Shown here: positions 33,836 through 41,434 of the stretch, in pieces | Layout of the letters: each line of letters begins with the position of its first letter | How positions within the stretch are numbered: position 1 is the stretch's first letter | Source: Stutzerimonas stutzeri | GTDB taxonomy: Bacteria > Pseudomonadota > Gammaproteobacteria > Pseudomonadales > Pseudomonadaceae | Length of the DNA stretch: 64,000 nucleotides | Assembly (NCBI RefSeq): GCF_009789555.1 | Contig: NZ_CP046902.1 | Span: forward strand, 2,682,001 to 2,746,000 | Reading direction: 5' to 3' | Translations under genes and position numbers: made by a program | Notes under the pieces: model-generated | Databases searched by the model: none | Told to the model about the DNA's origin: nothing | What the model saw: only the letters and a program-made list of their open reading frames with translations

Positions 33836-36337
33836 TCAGTTTTCCCTGAGCACGCTGAGCGGGCTGGCATTGAGCGCCCGGCGTGTTCCCATGACACCGG
33901 CGGCGCCGACCAGCAGCGCGCCGATGACCGGCAGCCACAACAGCCAGGGATGCGGCTGCCAGCGCAGGTCGAACACGAAGTGGTAGAGCAGGGCACTGAC
34001 CAGCTCGCAGCCGACCGCAGCAAGCAGGCCACTCGCTGCGCCAAGCACGCCGAATTCGGCACGCCTGGCTTTGAGCAGCAACCTGCGCTCGGCACCCAGT
34101 GCCCGCAGCAGGGCGCCCTGGCGGATGCGCTCGTCCAGGGTTGCCTGAAGCCCTGCGAAGAGCACTGCCAGGCCTGCGGCAAGAACGAACATCAACACGT
34201 ACTCCACCGCCAGCGAGACCTGCGCCAGAATGCTGCGCAACTGGCTGAGCAAGGCCTCGACCTGCAATAGGGTGGCGGACGGGAAGTCGCGAGCCAGTTG
34301 CACCAATTCGCGATCCTTTCCCTCGGGCAGGTGGAAGCTGGTCATGTAGGTGGTCGGCACGTCCTGCAAGGTTTCCGGCTCGAAGATCATGTAGAAGTTG
34401 GGTTGGAAGTTGTCCCAGTTCACCTCCCGCAGGCTCGTCACGCTGACGTCGCGCGTGAGCCCGCCGACGGTGAAGCTGAGTCGATCCCCCAGTTGGACCT
34501 GAAGGCTCTCGGCCAACTCCGCTTCCACCGATACGCCGGGCAGTTCACCGCGTTCGCCATCCCACCAGCGCCCCGCGGCCAGGCGGTTATCGGCCGGCAG
34601 ATCGCGCGCCCAGGTCAGGCTCAGGTCCCGGCGAATCGCCCGCTCGCCCTGGCTGTCCTTGCTGACCAGTTGGCGCACCGGTTCACCATTGATGGCAACC
34701 AGTCGGCCGGGCACCACCGGATACAGCGGGGCGGCGTGCTCCGACAAGCTCTGGATTCTCTCGGCGAAGGCGTCCCGGTCGGCTGGCAGCACATTGAGCA
34801 CGAAATGGTTGGGGGCGTCCTCTGGGAGCTGGTTCTGCCAGGTATCAAGCAGTTCGCCGCGCAGCAACGCGATCAATGCCATTGCAAGCAATATGAGGCC
34901 AAAGGCCAGCGACTGACCGGCCGCCGCCAGCGGGTGACGCAGCAATTGCCCGAGCCCGAGGCGCCATGCCAGAGATGCGCCCGACAGTGTGCGACGCAGC
35001 CCTCTCAGGGCCAGCAGCAACAGGCCTCCGAGCACGACGGTGGCGATCAGGCCGCCGGAAAGCAGTGCAAGGGTGATTTTAAGGTCCAGGCTCAGGCGCC
35101 ACATGATGAGACCGAGGGCGGCTACCGCTGCGCCATACACCAGCCACGTGCTGGGTGGAATCGGCAGGACGTCGCGGCGCAGCACCCTCAGCGGCGGTAC
35201 ACGCCCAAGCGCGGCCAGAGGCGGCAAGGCAAAGCCGGCCAGCGCGACGAGCCCGGTGGCGATGCCCGCCAGGGCTGGCCAGAGCGTGGCTCGAGGCACC
35301 TCGCTGACCAACAGGTCGCGCAGCAGAAAGAACAGCCCGTGTTGTGCGGCCCAGCCCAGCAATGCGCCTACAGCGCTCGCCGCCACGCCGAGATAGGCAA
35401 GCTGCAAGGTATAAAGCGCCAGCGCTTCGCGTCGTGACAGCCCCAGGCAGCGTAGCAGGGCGCTGGCATCGAAGCGGCGCGCGGCGAAACGGGTCGCGCA
35501 CAGCGCCACCGCGACGCTGGCGAGCAGCACGGCCGCCAGGCTGGCCAGGTTCAGATAGCGCTCGGCGCGTCCCAGTGCGCCGCCGATCTGTCGGTTCCCG
35601 TCCTTGGCGGTCTCGATGCGCTGATGGGCTTGCAGTCCGGCTTTGATGGTTTGCTGGTAAGCGTCCAGTTGCTCCGGCGAGCCGCGCCAGAGGTCGCGAT
35701 AGCGTACCCGGCTGCCCGGCTGCACCACGCCGGTGGCATCCAGGTCGTCCAGATGCATCAGCACGCGTGGCGTCAGGCTGTAGAAGTCGCCGACCCGATC
35801 GGGCTCGTAGGTCAGTACGCGGGTCAGTTGCAGCTGTTTGTTGCCAACCTCGATGTCATCGCCGATCTCGAGATCGAGCGCGGCGAACAGCCTTGCTTCG
35901 GCCCAGGCTTCGCCTGGTCTGGGGCCCGGCCCTGGTTGTTCCGGCTGATAGGGCGCGGCTGCGCTGCGCAACGCCCCGCGCAACGGGTAGCCGTCGCCGG
36001 CGGCCTTGACGCTGGTCAGCTGGAGATTGTCATCGGTGGCGACGACGCTGGAAAACTCCACGACGCGGGTGTGATCGAGCTGTAGCCGTTGGCCCGCTTC
36101 GATCTGCTCGGCTTCGGCAGGCTCGCTGCCGCGCAGCACCAGATCGGCACCGAGAAATTCGGTGGCGCGCAGCAACATTGCATCGTTCAGGCGGGCGCCG
36201 AAGTAGCCGATGGCGGTGCTCGCGGCGACGGCAATCACCAGCGCAAGAAACAATACACGCAGCTCGCCGGCGCGTGCATCCCGCAACAGCTGGCGCAGCG
36301 CGAGGGCAGCCAATCGGCTGGGCGGCACGCGCTTCAT
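33836..36337 (-). CDS. ybbP: ABC transporter permease (YbbP-like, FtsX/MacB superfamily)
   Basis: This 833-residue inner membrane protein has duplicated FtsX-type permease modules. An N-terminal helix (about residues 28-48) is followed by a large periplasmic domain and a four-helix block near 265-400. A further block near 435-495 precedes a second periplasmic domain, and a C-terminal three-helix FtsX domain ends it. This is the YbbP architecture. Such type VII ABC systems do not import substrate; they couple ATP hydrolysis to periplasmic work. The start overlaps the ATPase stop by 4 nt. TesA, the usual partner, is divergent next door. Confidence 0.92.
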   Translation of the reverse strand: MKRVPPSRLAALALRQLLRDARAGELRVLFLALVIAVAASTAIGYFGARLNDAMLLRATEFLGADLVLRGSEPAEAEQIEAGQRLQLDHTRVVEFSSVVATDDNLQLTSVKAAGDGYPLRGALRSAAAPYQPEQPGPGPRPGEAWAEARLFAALDLEIGDDIEVGNKQLQLTRVLTYEPDRVGDFYSLTPRVLMHLDDLDATGVVQPGSRVRYRDLWRGSPEQLDAYQQTIKAGLQAHQRIETAKDGNRQIGGALGRAERYLNLASLAAVLLASVAVALCATRFAARRFDASALLRCLGLSRREALALYTLQLAYLGVAASAVGALLGWAAQHGLFFLLRDLLVSEVPRATLWPALAGIATGLVALAGFALPPLAALGRVPPLRVLRRDVLPIPPSTWLVYGAAVAALGLIMWRLSLDLKITLALLSGGLIATVVLGGLLLLALRGLRRTLSGASLAWRLGLGQLLRHPLAAAGQSLAFGLILLAMALIALLRGELLDTWQNQLPEDAPNHFVLNVLPADRDAFAERIQSLSEHAAPLYPVVPGRLVAINGEPVRQLVSKDSQGERAIRRDLSLTWARDLPADNRLAAGRWWDGERGELPGVSVEAELAESLQVQLGDRLSFTVGGLTRDVSVTSLREVNWDNFQPNFYMIFEPETLQDVPTTYMTSFHLPEGKDRELVQLARDFPSATLLQVEALLSQLRSILAQVSLAVEYVLMFVLAAGLAVLFAGLQATLDERIRQGALLRALGAERRLLLKARRAEFGVLGAASGLLAAVGCELVSALLYHFVFDLRWQPHPWLLWLPVIGALLVGAAGVMGTRRALNASPLSVLREN

Positions 36338-37020
36338 CGGGTCTGCTCGTCGCGAAGCTGACGCCCGCCTTCCAATCGAAGCAGGTGCTGACAGCGTCGT
36401 GCCAGGCGCTCGTCGTGGGTGACCAGTACCAGGGTCGTTCCGCGTTCGCGGTTCAGTTCGAAGAGCAGCTCGGTGATGGTCGCCCCGGTGTGGCTATCGA
36501 GGTTGCCGGTTGGTTCATCGGCGAACAGGACCTCGGGCTCGGCGGCGAATGCGCGGGCGACTGCGACACGCTGCTGTTCCCCGCCCGACAGTTGCCTTGG
36601 ATAGTGATGCAGGCGAGCGCCCAGACCGACCCGACCGAGCAGCTCGGTGGCTTTCGTCTGCGCATCACGCCGGCCGTGCAGTTCGAGGGGCAGCATGACG
36701 TTCTCCAGCGCGTTGAGGCTGTCGAGCAACTGAAACGACTGGAAGACAAAGCCGACATGCTCGGCGCGCACGCGGGCGCGCTGGTCTTCGTCCAGCTGCG
36801 CGAGGCTGTGGCCGGCCAGTTGCACCTCGCCGGAGCTGGGCAGGTCCAGGCCTGCCAGCAGCCCGAGCAACGTCGACTTGCCGGAACCGGAGGTGCCGAT
36901 GATTGCCAGGCTTTCCCCCTCGTTCAGGCTCAGGGACACGTCGTCGAGTATTGCCAGCTCGCCTTCCGCGCTGGGTACCGCTTTGCTAAGGTTCCGGGCA
37001 TGAAGAATGCTGGCGCTCAT
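36334..37020 (-). CDS. ybbA: ABC transporter ATP-binding protein (YbbA-like)
   Basis: This 228-residue ATPase has Walker A (GTSGSGKSTLL), a Q-loop (FVFQSFQLL), the signature LSGGEQQRVAVARAF, Walker B (VLFADEPTG) and the H-loop (LVTHDERLA), all in the MacB/LolD/YbbA arrangement. It is translationally coupled to the ybbP-like permease. Only 10 nt separate its start from the divergent tesA start, and the tesA Shine-Dalgarno fills that gap. Confidence 0.94.
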   Translation of the reverse strand: MSASILHARNLSKAVPSAEGELAILDDVSLSLNEGESLAIIGTSGSGKSTLLGLLAGLDLPSSGEVQLAGHSLAQLDEDQRARVRAEHVGFVFQSFQLLDSLNALENVMLPLELHGRRDAQTKATELLGRVGLGARLHHYPRQLSGGEQQRVAVARAFAAEPEVLFADEPTGNLDSHTGATITELLFELNRERGTTLVLVTHDERLARRCQHLLRLEGGRQLRDEQTR

Positions 37021-37030
37021 GGAGATTCCG

Positions 37031-37636
37031 ATGCGAAAGTGGCTGAGAAGTGGGGTCCTGGTACTGCTGTGCTGGGCTCAGGGAGCCCTGGCGGGAACGG
37101 TGCTGGTGGTCGGGGATAGTATCAGTGCCGCTTTCGGCCTGGAAACCAGTCAGGGGTGGGTGCACCTGCTCCAGCAACGCCTTGATACACACGCACCCGA
37201 TCATCGGGTGGTGAACGCTTCGATCAGCGGCGATACCAGCGCCGGTGGGCGGGCCCGGTTGCCAACCCTGCTCGAGGAACATGAGCCGGAGATCGTGATC
37301 CTGGAGCTTGGCGGCAATGACGGTCTGCGCGGTCAATCGCCGGCCCAATTGAAGGCGAACCTTGCGGCCATGGTTGAGCAGTCGCAGCAGGCCGGTGCCA
37401 AGGTGCTGCTGCTTGGCATGCGTTTACCGCCCAACCTGGGACAGCGATACACCACGGCGTTCGCACAGGCGTTCGATTCCCTGGCGCAGGAACAGGCGCT
37501 GCCTTACGTGCCGTTCTTGCTCGAGGGCGTGGGCGGCGTCGAAGGCATGATGCAAGCGGACCGGATTCACCCCACTGCCGGTGCGCAGCAACGATTGCTG
37601 GACAATGTCTGGCCGGTGCTCGAACCCTTGCTTTGA
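37031..37636 (+). CDS. tesA: Periplasmic arylesterase/lysophospholipase/thioesterase TesA
   Basis: TesA is an SGNH hydrolase of the periplasm. The 201-residue protein has a signal peptide (residues 1-21) and block I GDSIS with nucleophile Ser30. Block III is GGNDG and block V is DRIHPT, which carries the catalytic Asp and His. GGAG at 37021-37024 lies 6 nt ahead of the ATG. It hydrolyses acyl esters and thioesters in E. coli. It is adjacent and divergent to ybbA-ybbP, with which it is functionally associated in E. coli. Confidence 0.94.
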   Translation: MRKWLRSGVLVLLCWAQGALAGTVLVVGDSISAAFGLETSQGWVHLLQQRLDTHAPDHRVVNASISGDTSAGGRARLPTLLEEHEPEIVILELGGNDGLRGQSPAQLKANLAAMVEQSQQAGAKVLLLGMRLPPNLGQRYTTAFAQAFDSLAQEQALPYVPFLLEGVGGVEGMMQADRIHPTAGAQQRLLDNVWPVLEPLL

Positions 37637-37680
37637 GACGTGCGCGCGGCTACTGTCGCGCCCCTCGATCGGAGCCTCAA

Positions 37681-37962
37681 ATGCCGCGCCCAGCCTGGAC
37701 CCTGTTTGCCTATCGCCTCATCGTGCCCGACGAACAGTTCGACCTGTTCGCCTGCCGCGAGAATCGTCTGCATCTGGCGTTGCGGCAGCTTGAACTCGAC
37801 GGTCGAGTGGACCGTACGCTTTGCGGCGGTTTTCTGCCTGCGCGGCCTCGCTGGCAGGACCTCGAACGCGCGGCGCTCAAGGATCGCCGACTCTGTCCGG
37901 CCTGCCGCGATGCGCTCAGCGCACAGCGCAAGGGCCTTCCGTCTGCCTCCAGCCATTGGTAG
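37681..37962 (+). CDS. Small conserved hypothetical protein with Cys pairs
   Basis: This 93-residue soluble protein starts at ATG 37681, with GGAG 8 nt upstream. It contains four to five cysteines (ACREN, TLCGGF and LCPACRD), of which CPAC looks like half of a zinc ribbon. It is rich in Arg and Leu and has no signal peptide. A gene of similar size sits between tesA and the L,D-transpeptidase gene in P. aeruginosa, as I remember. The function is unknown. Confidence 0.7.
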   Translation: MPRPAWTLFAYRLIVPDEQFDLFACRENRLHLALRQLELDGRVDRTLCGGFLPARPRWQDLERAALKDRRLCPACRDALSAQRKGLPSASSHW

Positions 37963-38030
37963 CTCGGCGCTTGCCGTCGCTTCGAGTACAATCGCAGCCA
38001 ACCTATCACTCGTTACCAAGGAAACCCTGA

Positions 38031-38996
38031 ATGTTCCCGCGCGCGTCTGCAGTCGCCTCCTGTGTGTCACTCGCTGCTTTGCTGTTGGCCGGACAGTCTG
38101 CTGCGCTCGAGTTGCCGCTACCCCCTGAAGGGGAGGACGTGGTGGGGCAGATTCAGGTCATCAAGGCCAAGTACGAAGATACCTTCGCGGCACTGGGCGA
38201 AACGTACGATCTGGGCTATCTGGAACTCGTTGCGGCCAACCCGGGTGTGGACCCCTGGTTGCCTGGCGAAGGGACCGACATCATCCTGCCGACGCGCTAC
38301 ATCCTGCCGCCGGGGCCGCGCGAGGGTATCGTCATCAATCTGGCCGAGTACCGCCTGTACTACTACCCGAAAGGCGAGAACGTGGTGCATACCTTTCCGC
38401 TTGGGATCGGGCGGGAAGGATGGGGCTCGCCGGTAGGCAATACCCGCATCTCCGCGATGACGAGCAATCCGGCGTGGTATCCCCCGCAGTCGATTCGAGA
38501 CGAGCATGCCGCTGAAGGCGATCCGCTGCCCAAGGTTGTACCGCCGGGGCCGGATAACCCGCTTGGTCCGTACAAGATGAGCCTGGCATTGCCGGGTTAC
38601 CTCATCCACGGCTCGAACAAGAAGTTCGGCATCGGCATGCGTGTCAGCCACGGTTGCTTTCGCATGCTCAACCACAACGTGCTGGAGTTGGCTGGACTGG
38701 TCAAGGTCGGGACCTCGGTACGGATCATCGACGAGCCTTACAAGTTCGGTGTGAGCGAGGGCAAGATCTACCTGGAGGCGCATACACCTTTGCAGGATGA
38801 GGACAAGCACATGACGCTCATGGATAAGCACGCGGTGGTGGTCAATACACTGTTGAAGCGTGACGAGGCGGCCGGTGTGCTGCAGCTCGATTGGGAGATG
38901 GTGCGCGAGATCATCGCCGGGGAAGATGGCCTGCCGATCCAGATTGCCGAACAGGCGCAGGCGCTGGCCAACCACGACGAGGAGCCGATCTTCTGA
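38031..38996 (+). CDS. L,D-transpeptidase (ErfK/YbiS/YcfS family) with LysM-like module
   Basis: This 321-residue periplasmic enzyme forms 3-3 peptidoglycan cross-links or attaches lipoproteins to meso-diaminopimelate. A signal peptide (1-25) is followed by a LysM-like segment (about 45-90) and the YkuD domain (about 98-235). The catalytic motif has His193 (IHGSNK) and Cys209 in SHGCFRM. A C-terminal extension of about 80 residues follows. It shares a bidirectional terminator with the convergent oprI, which encodes the Braun-type lipoprotein that such enzymes anchor. A TACAAT box at 37987-37992 may be its -10. Confidence 0.93.
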   Translation: MFPRASAVASCVSLAALLLAGQSAALELPLPPEGEDVVGQIQVIKAKYEDTFAALGETYDLGYLELVAANPGVDPWLPGEGTDIILPTRYILPPGPREGIVINLAEYRLYYYPKGENVVHTFPLGIGREGWGSPVGNTRISAMTSNPAWYPPQSIRDEHAAEGDPLPKVVPPGPDNPLGPYKMSLALPGYLIHGSNKKFGIGMRVSHGCFRMLNHNVLELAGLVKVGTSVRIIDEPYKFGVSEGKIYLEAHTPLQDEDKHMTLMDKHAVVVNTLLKRDEAAGVLQLDWEMVREIIAGEDGLPIQIAEQAQALANHDEEPIF

Positions 38997-39032
38997 GTCG
39001 GTCGAGCGGAGCTATCGCCCTCGAGCGCCCAC

Positions 39033-39066
39033 AAAAAAGCCGACCTGATTGCAGGTCGGCTTTTTT
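39033..39066. terminator. Bidirectional terminator between the L,D-transpeptidase gene and oprI
   Basis: A 15-bp perfect stem AAAAAAGCCGACCTG / CAGGTCGGCTTTTTT has an ATTG loop and a T run on both strands. It ends 14 nt before the oprI stop codon. Confidence 0.95.
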
Positions 39067-39079
39067 TATCGCCTGAAGC

Positions 39080-39334
39080 TTACTTGCGGCTGGCGCGTTC
39101 CAGCATACGCAGTGCACGCTCGTTGGCTTCGTCAGCGGTCTGCTGAGCCTTCTGAGCGGCTTGCAGAGCCTCGTCAGCCTTGCTGTAGGCTTCGTCCGCG
39201 CGGGCCTGAGCACGGGCAGCGGCGTCTTCGGTAGCGGTCAGACGGGCTTCGCTTTCCTTGGTCATGCTGTTGCTGCAACCAGTAGCCAGAACTGCGGCGA
39301 AAGCCAGAGCAGAAAATTTCAGAACGTTGTTCAT
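39080..39334 (-). CDS. oprI: Major outer membrane lipoprotein OprI (Lpp homologue)
   Basis: OprI is the abundant Braun-type lipoprotein that tethers the outer membrane to peptidoglycan. The 84-residue precursor has a lipobox LATGC (Cys20) and a long Ala-rich heptad helix (residues about 28-80). It ends in Arg-Lys, whose terminal lysine is the expected attachment residue. The start at 39334 (MNNVLKFSALAFAAV) follows AAGGGGA; a longer frame from 39361 would spoil the signal. A sigma-70 type promoter lies at 39394-39421. Confidence 0.96.
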   Translation of the reverse strand: MNNVLKFSALAFAAVLATGCSNSMTKESEARLTATEDAAARAQARADEAYSKADEALQAAQKAQQTADEANERALRMLERASRK

Positions 39335-39750
39335 CGTGTTCCCCTTAAGGATGAAATCCATGGCAACTTCCGTTATGGAAAGTTAGCGCGCACATACTAC
39401 CGATAAGTTGAGCCAAGTAAACTGAGGCAGGCCGTTGTCGCCACAATTTTTTCTGCAAGCTCATCCTGTTTCACGGTCACGCTGGCCAGGTTGATTGAAA
39501 AACAATCAGAGCCAGTCGTTACTCGTTAAATGGACCGGCGAGGGGGCTTAAAAGTTGCACTTCGGACGGGCTTTGCCATGTGAGCGATATATCGGTCTCG
39601 CTGCCGCGCCGCACTACCAACTTAATCAATTGAAGCCAGGTCTTACATAGCGGTAGCATGCATCGTCCAGCTAACAAGAAAATGGGGTATGTGCGGGCCT
39701 CGCACGCACGCTCCCAACCGAAGGGCAGGCCAGCCTGCACAGGAGGCGAG
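39335..39750. other. Intergenic region oprI / acetyltransferase (416 nt)
   Basis: No convincing gene. The left part holds the oprI promoter and its leader of about 55 nt. The remainder is relatively AT-rich. It contains a small inverted repeat TGATTG-AAAAA-CAATCA at 39492-39508 and an 83-codon minus-strand frame (39519-39770) without coding character. A strong Shine-Dalgarno for the next gene closes the region. Confidence 0.6.
39394..39421 (-). promoter_or_regulatory. Sigma-70 promoter of oprI
   Basis: On the minus strand, TTTACT (39416-39421) and TAGTAT (39394-39399) are separated by 16 nt. The start would be near 39387, about 53 nt before the oprI ATG. This fits a strong housekeeping promoter for this very abundant protein. 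Confidence 0.65.
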
Positions 39751-40041
39751 ATGACCGACAAGCTAACCATCCACCATGATCGAACAGGTCACCAGTTCGA
39801 GACCACCGTGGACGGCTATCGCGCCTATCTGGCTTATGTCGATCTAGGCAAGCAGACGCTCGATATCTATCGTACGTTCGTGCCAGATGCGCTTCGGGGA
39901 CGGGGCGTTGCCGCCGTGCTGGCTCAGCACGCACTCGATTACGCGGCGCGCGAAGGTTACACCGTGATTCCGTCGTGCTCGTACGTGGAGTGGTATATCG
40001 AACGCCAGGCCAATGCGGCCGACCGTCTCGACAGCGAATAA
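39751..40041 (+). CDS. Small GNAT-type N-acetyltransferase (YjdJ-like)
   Basis: This 96-residue protein matches the short Gcn5-related family (about 95 residues, YjdJ/GTLF3B-like). It has DIYRTFVPDALRGRGVAAVLAQ, in which RGRGVA is the acetyl-CoA pyrophosphate loop, followed by HALDYAAREGYTVIPSCSYV. AGGAGG at 39741-39746 fixes the start at 39751; an in-frame ATG at 39658 adds a meaningless basic tail. A terminator follows immediately, so it is a single-gene unit. The substrate is unknown. Confidence 0.85.
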   Translation: MTDKLTIHHDRTGHQFETTVDGYRAYLAYVDLGKQTLDIYRTFVPDALRGRGVAAVLAQHALDYAAREGYTVIPSCSYVEWYIERQANAADRLDSE

Positions 40042-40066
40042 AAAAACGCCGGCAAGCGGCGTTTTT
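40042..40066. terminator. Terminator after the acetyltransferase gene (bidirectional)
   Basis: The stem AAAAACGCCG / CGGCGTTTTT has a GCAAG loop, directly after the stop codon. It has A and T runs on both sides, so it can also serve the convergent DAHP synthase gene. Confidence 0.9.
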
Positions 40067-40083
40067 CCAGGGCAGTTCCGCCT

Positions 40084-41160
40084 TTAGCCGCGAGCGCGCC
40101 TGGGCAGTACTTCCTTCAGCTTGGCATGCATGCCGAGAATGGCTTTCTCGGTGGTTTCCCAGTCGATGCAGGCGTCGGTAATGGATACGCCGTACTTCAG
40201 GTCGGCCAGGTCCTTGGGAATCGGCTGGCTGCCCCAGCCCAGGTGACTTTCTACCATCAGGCCGACGATGGAGTTGTTCCCCTCCAGGATCTGGTTGGCC
40301 ACGTTGTCCATCACCAGCGGTTGCAATGCCGGGTCCTTGTTGGAGTTCGCGTGGCTGCAATCGACCATGATGTTGGGGCTGATGCCGGCCTTGTTCAGTT
40401 CCTGCTCGCACACCGCCACGCTGACCGAGTCGTAGTTCGGCTTGCCATTGCCGCCGCGCAACACGACATGCCCGTAGGCATTGCCTTTGGTGGTGACGAT
40501 GGAAACGCCGCCAGACTGGTTGATGCCGAGGAAGCGATGCGGGCTGGACACCGATTGCAATGCATTGATCGCGACGGTCAGGCTGCCATCGGTGCCGTTC
40601 TTGAAACCCACTGCCGAGGACAGGCCCGATGCCATTTCACGGTGAGTCTGGGATTCGGTGGTGCGCGCGCCGATGGCCGACCAGCTGATCAGATCCTGCA
40701 GGTACTGCGGGGAGATCGGGTCCAGTGCTTCGGTGGCCGTTGGCAGGCCCATCTCGGCGAGGTCGAGCAGCAATTGCCGGCCGATGTGCAGGCCGTCCTG
40801 GATCTTGAACGAGTCATCCATGTAGGGATCGTTGATCAGGCCTTTCCAGCCGACCGTGGTACGTGGCTTCTCGAAGTACACGCGCATGACCAGATAAAGG
40901 CTGTCCGACACCTTATCGGCCAGCACTTTGAGGCGCTCGGCATATTCATGGGCCGCTTTGAGGTCATGAATCGAGCAGGGGCCAATCACGACGAACAGGC
41001 GATGGTCCTTGCCGTCGAGAATGTCGCGTACCACCTGGCGCCCTTCGGAAACGGTCTTCAACGCCGAAGGGGTCAGCGGAATTTCCCGCTTCAATTGCTC
41101 TGGCGTGATGAGTGTCTCGTTGGAGGAAACGTTAAGGTCATCGATCGGTAAATCAGCCAT
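40084..41160 (-). CDS. 3-deoxy-7-phosphoheptulonate (DAHP) synthase, class I
   Basis: This enzyme condenses phosphoenolpyruvate and erythrose-4-phosphate, the first step of the shikimate pathway. The 358-residue protein is of the AroF/G/H (class I-alpha) type. Motifs are VVIGPCSIHD, KPRTTVGWKG, GARTTESQTHREMASG and VDCSHANSNKD, the last with a metal ligand. Which aromatic amino acid inhibits it cannot be told reliably from sequence, so I give no isozyme letter. A candidate promoter with a palindrome lies 84-111 nt upstream. Confidence 0.95.
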   Translation of the reverse strand: MADLPIDDLNVSSNETLITPEQLKREIPLTPSALKTVSEGRQVVRDILDGKDHRLFVVIGPCSIHDLKAAHEYAERLKVLADKVSDSLYLVMRVYFEKPRTTVGWKGLINDPYMDDSFKIQDGLHIGRQLLLDLAEMGLPTATEALDPISPQYLQDLISWSAIGARTTESQTHREMASGLSSAVGFKNGTDGSLTVAINALQSVSSPHRFLGINQSGGVSIVTTKGNAYGHVVLRGGNGKPNYDSVSVAVCEQELNKAGISPNIMVDCSHANSNKDPALQPLVMDNVANQILEGNNSIVGLMVESHLGWGSQPIPKDLADLKYGVSITDACIDWETTEKAILGMHAKLKEVLPRRARG

Positions 41161-41243
41161 CGTGTTCTCGTCAGGTCACGGATGCCGTCCGCCAGCCAAT
41201 CCCGGTGCGGCGGAGGGCTCAGGGGCGCAGCGGGGAGCGGAAC

Positions 41244-41271
41244 CTTATCGCGTATTGCGTCGACTCGACAA
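41244..41271 (-). promoter_or_regulatory. Candidate promoter with overlapping palindrome upstream of DAHP synthase
   Basis: On the minus strand, TTGTCG (41266-41271) and GATAAG (41244-41249) are spaced by 16 nt. An 11-bp perfect palindrome GTCGACTCGAC (41259-41269) overlaps the -35 box, a good position for a repressor operator. The assignment rests on pattern only. Confidence 0.45.
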
Positions 41272-41434
41272 TAATCTTGACGTCGCAGGGCTCCTTGGCG
41301 CGCCCGACAACCGTGCCCCGCCGACGAGCGCGAGCCGGTGCGGTGGCTGGGCGCCGCCTCGGGACGCTGATAAGGTGGCGATCGAAGCGCGCCGTCGAGC
41401 GCGCGTCCCATTGATCAGTAGCTGGAGCTTGTGC

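Noticed and set aside
34298..35437. 379-codon plus-strand frame inside the YbbP-like permease
   Set aside because: Antisense to the permease; Gln/Arg-rich low-complexity sequence with no domain.
39492..39508. TGATTG-AAAAA-CAATCA as a phage attachment core or insertion-sequence remnant
   Set aside because: No tRNA, integrase, second copy or target duplication is visible nearby; it is a short chance-sized inverted repeat.
39519..39770. 83-codon minus-strand frame upstream of oprI
   Set aside because: No ribosome site or family similarity; it runs over the strong Shine-Dalgarno of the oppositely oriented acetyltransferase gene.
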